Part shown: positions 56,930 through 64,000 of the stretch, piece after piece | Numbering within the stretch: the first letter of the stretch is position 1 | Layout: the number at the start of each line of letters is the position of its first letter | Source: Kingdonia uniflora | Lineage: Eukaryota; Streptophyta; Magnoliopsida; Ranunculales; Circaeasteraceae | Direction: 5' to 3' | Assembly (NCBI GenBank): GCA_014058105.1 | Contig: JACGCM010001245.1 | Coordinates: forward strand, 2,604,001 to 2,668,000 | Length of the DNA: 64,000 bases | Program-made: the position numbers and the translations under genes | Notes under the pieces: generated by a model | The model's input: only the letters and a program-made list of their open reading frames with translations | What the model was told of the DNA's origin: nothing | The model's database searches: none

Positions 56930-58144
56930 AAATTGTTTTATGCTTACCTCAACTCCAACATCCTCCCCAGTAACAAAGAAGAAGCTCGATCTCTGTTAGC
57001 CAAGTGCCCTCGATTCACAGTCAAAAATGGAATCTTATATCTACTAACTAGAGGCAAACCGCTTATCGAATGTATATCCCAGAAATAGGCACAGATCAAG
57101 ATCAGAGAACTTCATGAAGGTATCTGTGGTGCATATATTTTCGGAAGGTCATTAGCCCAACGGGCATTCACACAAGGACTTTATTGGCCCAAGATGAGAC
57201 AAGACTGCGAAAACTTTGTTCGTAAATGCTACAAATGCCAAATCCACGCTTAGGACATCAAGAGCCCAACCCTCGACTTACATGTTAGTAATGTCATTTG
57301 GCCATTTAAACGATGGGGAATCGATATCATTGGTCCCTTCCATCCGAAACAGAAGTTTCATCTTAGTTGCCGCCGATTACTTCTCCAAGTGGGTTGAAGC
57401 AATTCCTCTGTGCCATACTGATGAGAATGAAGTCATCAAGTTCTTTTTGGAGCACATCATTACCCAGTTTGGTTGTTCGCAAATGATACGTTCTGATAAT
57501 GGCAAACAATTCATCTTCGCTAAAGTCCTTGTTTTCCTTCATAAATACAAGATTCAGTTAACAACTTCTGTACCATATTACACTCAAGGCAACGGACAAG
57601 CTGAAGCTATCAACAAAAGCATCAAATCTGGCTTACGCAAGCGCCTCGACGACAAAAAATGCAGATGGGTCGACGAACTACTTAGTGTATTATGGGATTA
57701 CCGCACCACTCCTCGAGTCTCAACAGGGTGTACTCCATTCATGATGGCATTCGGTACGGAAGCAGACCCTCCTACCTCGATCTCCCAAGTACTCGACGCA
57801 AAATTTTAGATGAAGACAATGAACTCAGTCTCCTTTGCAACCTCAATTGGATCGAGGAAACCAGAGATCATGCCATTATAAATTTGAGACGATATCATGA
57901 TACATTGAAAAAAGCATACAACAAGAAAGTTCGAGAATGGAAATTCGGTATTGGAGACCTTGTCCTACGACGAATACAAGATCATACTCGACCTAAGAAT
58001 TCTAGAAAGTTATTAGAAAACTGGGATGGAACCTATATTGTATGCAACAAAACAGATAGCGGAACTTATTGGCTCGTGACTGAAGACGAAGTTCAGCTTG
58101 AGTACCCATGGAACACTGCTCAGCTAAAACTCTTTTACAGATGA
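56930..58144 (+). pseudogene. Tat-H integrase
   Basis: The zinc part ends CRKCYKCQIHA (57222-57254, then TAG). The catalytic core reads WGIDIIGP, a frameshift, then DYFSKWVEAIPL, MIRSDNGKQF and QGNGQAEAINK, giving the D, D, E residues. The C-terminal module (57810-58144) reads NELSLLCNLNWI, RRYHDTLKKAYN, GDLVLRRI and KLLENWDGTY to LKLFYR and a stop. There is no chromodomain. Confidence 0.9.
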
Positions 58145-58200
58145 TGCCCTGTAATCATTTTCTTCAAATCAAATAAACATTTTGTTTTATCATTATCTTC

Positions 58201-58380
58201 TTTACTTCTTCGATTTGTTCTCAATCTATATTTTTCACGTATAGATCTGACAAACGATCTCTTTCTACTTCAATTTGTTCTCGATCTATACTTTTCAAAG
58301 TATAGATCTGACAAACAATCTCATTACTACTTCAAAGTGATCTCGATCAATACTTATCAAGTATGCCTGAGACAAACATT
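58201..58380 (+). repeat. three tandem units of about 60 bp after integrase
   Basis: Units at 58201, 58261 and 58321 share TTCTC(A/G)ATCTATA, TATAGATCTGACAAAC and a TACTTC segment. Part of the motif is also found in Tat-I near 36950. Confidence 0.7.
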
Positions 58381-58924
58381 ATCCTTACTATCTTGATTTA
58401 TTTTAGGTCCTTGCTTCCCACAAGTATCCTACAACCTATCAATCAATTCACGCGAACACTTTGCTATTACAGGATAGTTTCTTCGCGCTCTTTACTTGTT
58501 GAATAACCTCTTATGAGCTCTTGTTTTTCTCAAATTCTAAATCCAGACACCTATCTCTGGATATACATCTGGTACTCCTTACTTGTCATTTATTGGTCAT
58601 CTTTCACATTTTGCGCACACAAGCAATCTTTACTTATCTGCTCGAATATAATATCACTTTATCACATCTACTACTTAAACTTATTTTCACATGCAAAATA
58701 GTTATTTAACAAAATATTGAAGTAAACACCAAAATCCTTCACATACACCAAATTAAAATGTTTTCAGTCCCACTGACCATTTGTTACATACTTTAAACTT
58801 CACACAACATTTTTTAGACAAGATTTATCATTTACGATGAAGATTTGTCTTCATTTAAGGCTCCTTCGAGCACTTGCACATCTGCTACTTCCCCAGGAAG
58901 ACGACCTTCGACCTCCATTGTCAC

Positions 58925-61776
58925 TTAATTGTTGACCACCTCAGTTCCTCCACGAGCATCCAACGTCTGGGGTACATCATCATCTGAACTGTCATCACAT
59001 GGCAGCCCACCAGCCTTCACAACTCTTTTGTAATATTTTTTCCTTTCTTCAGATTCATCGAACTGCTCTTTAAAGTGCATCCTCACTTCATGGCACTTTT
59101 GCAGCTTTTCTTCGTTCATCCGATCTTTCATCTCATCGAGCAGTTTCTTCTGCTCCAGCTCCATCGATCTTCGAACATCGGCAACATCTTTCCCGAACGC
59201 GGCTTTCTGCGTGGCCAAGGCTTCTTTATTTTCTTTCTCTAGCACTTTTTTTACCTCGGCCAATACAGCCTCCTTCTCCTTGTTTGCTTCTAACTTGTAC
59301 CTATTCAGTGTCGCATTCAGCTTGGCGTTCTCCATGGTCAATTCCTTCTCTATATTTTTATAGGCAACCAACCGGTTCACCAACTCACCACTACTCTCCA
59401 CACGACCCATTGCTTCACCCATCACCATCTTAATCTGTATGGAAGTCTTATAATGAGTATTTGTTTAACTTACCAAACTTTTCATTCGAGCATAAGCTTT
59501 AAGATTTCTCACCTTTGACAAATTCCTTTATCCCTCTCTGAAAAAAGTATCCAAGCAATCAATCCCCACTATGCACTCCGCCATATCTTTCCTCAACACA
59601 TCTTTCCCGACGGAATAAGACTTCATAGTCTTCAGCATCACCGTATCAAACTCCTCCTCCAATTTCTTCTCGCAGTCTCACCAATCATTTTCTTGGGAAG
59701 CGCACTGCTCGAACCTCGTGGAGGTAACTCACTCGCCACAACAGCGGGTTTGTCAGTACTTCGACACCCTTAGATGATGATTGTCGAGTATTCCTCTTCG
59801 GGTTCAGCAACGGAGGTATTTCAGTATTTACCTTCATTTTCCTCTTGTTTTTTATAAAAGACTCCCCCAGTATCGCATCGATCTCTGTATCTGTGTTGTA
59901 CCCTGTCAATGAAGGATTGTTCAGGTGCAAACTAGCATCTGCAGCTCTTTTATTCTTCGCCGACATTTTTCCCCCGATAATTGACACTTCCGAACCTTTA
60001 GTTCTCAACCCTTTCAACCCTGCTTCTTGAAATATTTCACTTAACTGATCTTGATCAATCGCTAAGTTATCGATCCTTCCAAAAAATCCTCTTCTTATCT
60101 TATATAATTCTTCCTCCACTTCCGCCTTCTTCTCGATCTCCTTCAATGCTGGAACACAGAGAAAAAACACATATTTACACAACATACATCTAACCTGAAA
60201 AATACATCAAACTTAATCATTTAAGTTACCTAACCACACAGACCTAGATGAAACGGCTCCCTTGGGTCTTTTAAGCGGCTCCCCTGGGTCTTTTGGATCG
60301 AACTCATAATCTCTGGATACTAGTAAACGATCCTCGGTGTATCGACCTCCAGTTGACACCATATCATAAAACATCGGCCTCTTCAAGAACCTCGCCAAGT
60401 AATGATACCCTTTTAACTTAGGGTTCATTTCATTATGTAGTACACACAAAAGTCATTTACAGTCATTACCTCCTCCCCTTTGGCCTTAAGTCTACCATTT
60501 ATTGCACCACATACCCTAAACAGGTTATATACATTCGGATTGAATTGACATGGGGATACATTGAAGAAATTTATTAATTTTTTCTGATCCACCCTAAGGG
60601 GCAGCCATAACCCTTTCTTTATCTGTTCTCGATGTGCCAGAATACCATCTAAGGGTATGTCCTGGTCGATCATTTCGCATTGATACTTCTCTAGTCTCAC
60701 ATCCCCAGGAATACCGTATTTCTTTTTAAATATTATAATTTATTTGGTCTCTAAACCCTCTCCATAGCAAACTTCGTCTTCTTCCACATCTTCTTCCCCA
60801 TCCCCATTCCCTTCTCGATCACTCACCTGAGGCTCATGATCCACACCAGTCTCCATCACTTCTTCCTCAGATACTTTGTGTACACTAGGCACTACCCTAA
60901 ACTGTTCCCCACCACCTGTATCTGCACTGCTCGAACCTACTCTGTATCTCCCCCCCCCCCAATTGTTGCACACACGTTCTCACATCGATCATCAAAGGCA
61001 CTACATCTTCGAGACTCGCAAATATATCTTTATCATCATTTAAAATAGGTTTAGCAATTATTAGAGCCTGTAAATCAGATTCCATATTTTAACGCAATTA
61101 AAATCTTTCATATATATAGATATCGTTGTCGAGATTACACTCCAACACCTCATTCGCTTTACTATCTGCTACTATCATTTATATTTCTACTTATTATCAC
61201 AGTTCTCGATTTAGTTCAGATCAATTACTTAATCTTGGTATTTTTCATTAAAATAGCCATCTGTTAAATTCTCGATGTTTTTCTATATTTCATAAGTCAC
61301 CTCGATAAACTTGTTACTTTCTATCTTTTTGTCGAATTACAGGAATCTCAAAAGCTTCTCGAACACATTTGACATTTTCCCGTCAAAAACAGTTATTTCC
61401 ATTATACGAATTCCCTTTTGTCCGGCACAAAATCTGGCGACAACCATAATCTCCGACAAATCCGGCTACATCACCACCATTTCCCCAATATGCACCATAA
61501 TTACAGCGCCCACCATCTATTTATCTACTTCCTCCAACAGAAACCCCAAAATCACCATCTCTCAATCTATCTAAATCACTGATCATATTCTTCCTCCCAC
61601 AGAAACCCAACAATCACCATCTCTCAATTTATTTTACCAATTCAACTATCATATTACTACAGCAACTCATTTTCAATCTATCTAAACGTATAAACTACTC
61701 ATTCATTTCCAATTCACTATCATATTATGTAATTTACATCCAATTAGACAACAATTTGGAAAAAAAATTACTAACC
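58925..61776 (-). pseudogene. antisense gene of Tat-H (Transposase_28-like, spliced)
   Basis: Minus strand. A first exon ends at a donor near 61775 (CAAG/GTTAGT). Coding resumes with MESDLQALIIAK (61085) and an acidic segment. The Transposase_28-like core follows at 60700-60425 ([45 protein letters not shown]), then [18 protein letters not shown]. Intron 60243-60149 (95 bp) separates the coiled exon 60148-59513. Intron 59512-59435 (78 bp, GTGAGA...ATACAG) precedes the last exon 59434-58925, a long Glu/Lys coiled coil ending DARGGTEVVNN. At least one further splice is needed between 61775 and 61085. Frameshifts occur near 60450 and in exon 2. Function unknown. Confidence 0.65.
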
Positions 61777-61950
61777 TTGTTTACGCGCCGATTCTGTATC
61801 CCTCTCCTTTGCTCGTTTGGCCCTTTCGATCAACACACTAATCTCTTCCTTAGCAATCGTATCTAACTACTTCAGCGACGAGCAACAGCAATTCATTCCC
61901 TCAAAAAAAATTAGTTTGCAAAAGATATGAACAGTCGCCTACCTCTGACA

Positions 61951-61958
61951 TATTTATA
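61951..61958 (-). promoter_or_regulatory. antisense TATA box (TATAAATA) of Tat-H
   Basis: The minus strand reads CTATAAATATG about 1.9 kb inside the 3' LTR, 176 bp before a good donor at 61775. Its place matches the antisense TATA boxes of Tat-1 and Tat-4. Confidence 0.45.
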
Positions 61959-61959
61959 G

Positions 61960-63879
61960 ACCCCACGTAACTGTTCGTCGCACCACTTGGCGACCGTCCA
62001 GTTCCTCGAATGTAACGCTTCATGCGTTTTTTCTCGAATTTTATACCTCTTAATCTTCTCCCCATTAATAAACCTCTACATTCGTACGTCAACCCCTCAA
62101 ATTCTTAAAGAATTTCTGTAGACACATTTATATCCATCAGTGCACGGTTAACCTTATCCAATAGCTGATTTACATTATTTTTCATATACTTCATACCATC
62201 ACCTAATGGAACACATCTTGCCATATTCATTTTGCATATACGTTTCCCTATTAATACTATCATATCCCTTCCTATACTTATGGGATTATATTCGACATAA
62301 GTTGACTATCATTTTCTTCAACCTCAATTCGTTAAAACACAATCTTTATTTCACTACATTTGACAAGTACATATCACATTCGACAAAATAATAAACATTC
62401 ATTTGACCAACAACACCTACTGTCAAATTTCCTTACATTACGTTTTGCCAAAAATTTAACCAGTAAATAAAGCCTACATGTCAAACATTTACTTCTCATG
62501 CAACCCTCGATGCCGCTTCATCTTCCCTCTTCACCAACAACTTTGCTCAAGTCCACATTCCACCACAACGTTCAGGAAGATGCAAAACTGAAGTTTTACA
62601 CGAAACTCAAACTCCTCCTCTACCTCCTTCGCCTCTATCTTGCTCATCACTTCATAATTCAGTTCTTCAAGATCCTTAAAATGTCATTCCATGTTCCGCG
62701 AACCAAAGTATCAATTGAACAACACCCAGTTCATCGCCTGCACCCATCTCTGCACCCCATCCCGGGCCTGAGCTCTTGTCTACACCATCTTGCGTGAATG
62801 CATCACCTCTGCAATTATAACCTCTATTTATAATCACAACACAACGCATCTGCAGTTATTATGTTTTGGAACTCTACACAGTCAAAAGTCAAATCAATCA
62901 TCCTCTAAATCAGTTATTGGCCCCACACAGTTACTACCTTCAACTTTATCATATGACACATATTCGACAACATTATATCACGATGTTCTAATCATATTAA
63001 GAACTCGAAAACAAACAAAACAAATAATTAAATAAGTACATCTTTATTTATTTTAAACTTGTTTCTTACATTCGATACCACTCTCATTCGATTACATTCT
63101 CATTTCTTATATTCGATATCTATCTCTTTCGAGTACATTCATTTCTTAATACTTGATATTTCTTTTATTACAATTTATATTCTATTACTAACTTATTTCG
63201 ACATGTCACTCATTTGGATGTTTGCTTTTCACCAGAATCGGACATTAAAGCCTTTTTCTAGTCCTCAAAATTCAATGACCCTCAAGTCACTAAATTTCTA
63301 AGAAGCGCTTCAGCAGGAAAAAGGCAACGAAAAATTGCAAGAACACTCACATGTTCGGCAAGATCTTTGGATGCCCATTCAAGCTTCAAATCTTCATCAC
63401 CAGTACTGACAGTTACCCCTTCACCCCCCCCCCCAATTGATGTTATACATTACCTTCACAACTGCATGATGGTATCACTATTTCCAACAGACACATCTCG
63501 TCTCTGTTTGATCTTTGTTCCCACCCTAATGATCTGATCCGTTCACATATCAATTTCTCATCTATCAATTTGTGCCAACTATTTGTCGGAACACTCACTG
63601 TCTTTAGCTCCAGCCCACATAATAAACCATACTAGGGGCGACCTCATTTCACAAAACACCACCATCCACCTTCCGTAAAACTCATATTTATACCAAGCAT
63701 CCTTAAAACTACATTCCATGAACCACATTAAATGCGCCTCGGAACCACCAATACCAGATGCAGTTCACCTTGACCTCGGTAATGACATATGCTGACTTCT
63801 GAGAATATTTGGCAACCTCTTCATATTCCTATTTTCATCTCGACCCAACAATAAGTACTTCTATCGAGAATAGGGCGAT
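61960..63879 (+). other. Tat-H region between antisense promoter and 3' LTR
   Basis: AT-rich with many TTCGA-containing words and no long frame I can support; the largest open stretches (62498-62797 and 62790-63035, plus) have no known motif. Poly-C (63427-63435) is present. The polypurine tract GAATAGGGCGAT lies at 63868-63879. Confidence 0.5.
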
Positions 63880-64000
63880 TGTAGTATCATATTCCTCAGA
63901 TTCAAAAAGAATAAGCCAATACTCTGTAGTCGAGGACAGTTCAACACTCTGTAGTCAAAGATAGCTCAACATTCTAGAAGATTTCGTGAGTCCTCGATTT
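63880..64000 (+). repeat. 3' LTR of Tat-H, start only
   Basis: TGTAGTATCATATTCCTC matches the 5' LTR. It has two copies of the roughly 25-bp unit against three in the 5' LTR. The window ends 121 bp into the LTR. Confidence 0.9.

Larger units (their letters stand above)
52024..64000 (+). mobile_element. Tat-H: nearly full-length Tat-lineage gypsy retrotransposon
   Basis: It has a 5' LTR (52024-52540), primer site, gag, protease, RT, RNase H, a second RNase H, integrase, spacer, antisense gene, 3' non-coding region and the start of the 3' LTR (63880). The domain order and second RNase H place it in the Tat (Retand-like) lineage. It is inserted in Tat-4. Multiple stops and frameshifts in gag-pol show it is not functional. 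Confidence 0.9.

Noticed and set aside
58513..58709. Two overlapping 62-codon frames after the Tat-H integrase
   Set aside because: Hydrophobic translation of AT-rich spacer with no conservation in Tat-I.
62498..63301. Plus-strand frames of 80-99 codons near the Tat-H 3' end
   Set aside because: No motif, and no counterpart in Tat-1 or Tat-4; kept as non-coding.
1..64000. Endogenous pararetrovirus or viral movement-protein genes
   Set aside because: All RT and integrase motifs fit copia, gypsy or LINE elements. No movement or coat protein pattern was noticed.

Overview
This window is repeat-dense nuclear DNA from a flowering plant, probably a eudicot. It is AT-rich and consists almost entirely of Ty1/copia and Ty3/gypsy LTR retrotransposons inserted into one another. 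It also holds a CACTA transposon, a LINE relic, a short LINE-type retroposon, and one recognisable piece of host gene, a damaged ORC3-like locus at 46.4-48.2 kb. No intact host gene, rRNA, tRNA or CRISPR array was seen. Nearly every element gene carries stops or frameshifts, so most coding entries are called pseudogene.

Layout. 1-4690 is the 3' part of a Tat-lineage gypsy element (Tat-1), in plus orientation with its 3' LTR at 4233-4690. It abuts copia A, whose pieces (4691-6020, 10464-11804, 19772-20074) are separated by two later insertions. These are copia D on the minus strand (6021-10463) and copia B (11805-19771); copia B itself holds a minus-strand gypsy element C (13905-17072). A second Tat element (Tat-E, LTR plus gag, 20075-22815) cuts the end of copia A. 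Copia F (22816-23790 and 29727-about 30290) is split by a 5.9-kb CACTA element (23791-29726). That element carries a candidate spliced, possibly captured gene. 30.3-34.07 kb holds a decayed unknown ORF, a minisatellite and a solo LTR with target-site duplication. Copia J (34074-43307) contains a Tat fragment (Tat-I), and its 3' LTR is cut by another Tat 5' end (Tat-G, 43308-45007). After the ORC3-like locus comes Tat-4 on the minus strand (48250-52023). It is interrupted by Tat-H (52024 to beyond the right edge), the most complete element: LTR, PBS, gag, PR, RT, RNase H, a second RNase H, INT, an antisense gene, and the start of the 3' LTR.

The main point of interest is the antisense gene of the Tat elements, on the strand opposite gag-pol between integrase and the 3' LTR. 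In Tat-H and Tat-I it has two GT-AG introns at matching places (95 and 99 bp; 78 and 78 bp). In Tat-1, Tat-4 and Tat-H a TATAAATA box on the antisense strand lies about 1.9-2.4 kb inside the 3' LTR. Tat-1 and Tat-4 share the first exon and its splice donor. Those two also share a second antisense coding segment, closer to the 3' LTR, that I do not recognise. Together these suggest that this lineage carries a separately promoted, spliced antisense transcription unit.

All homology statements rest on reading motifs by eye; no database search was run.
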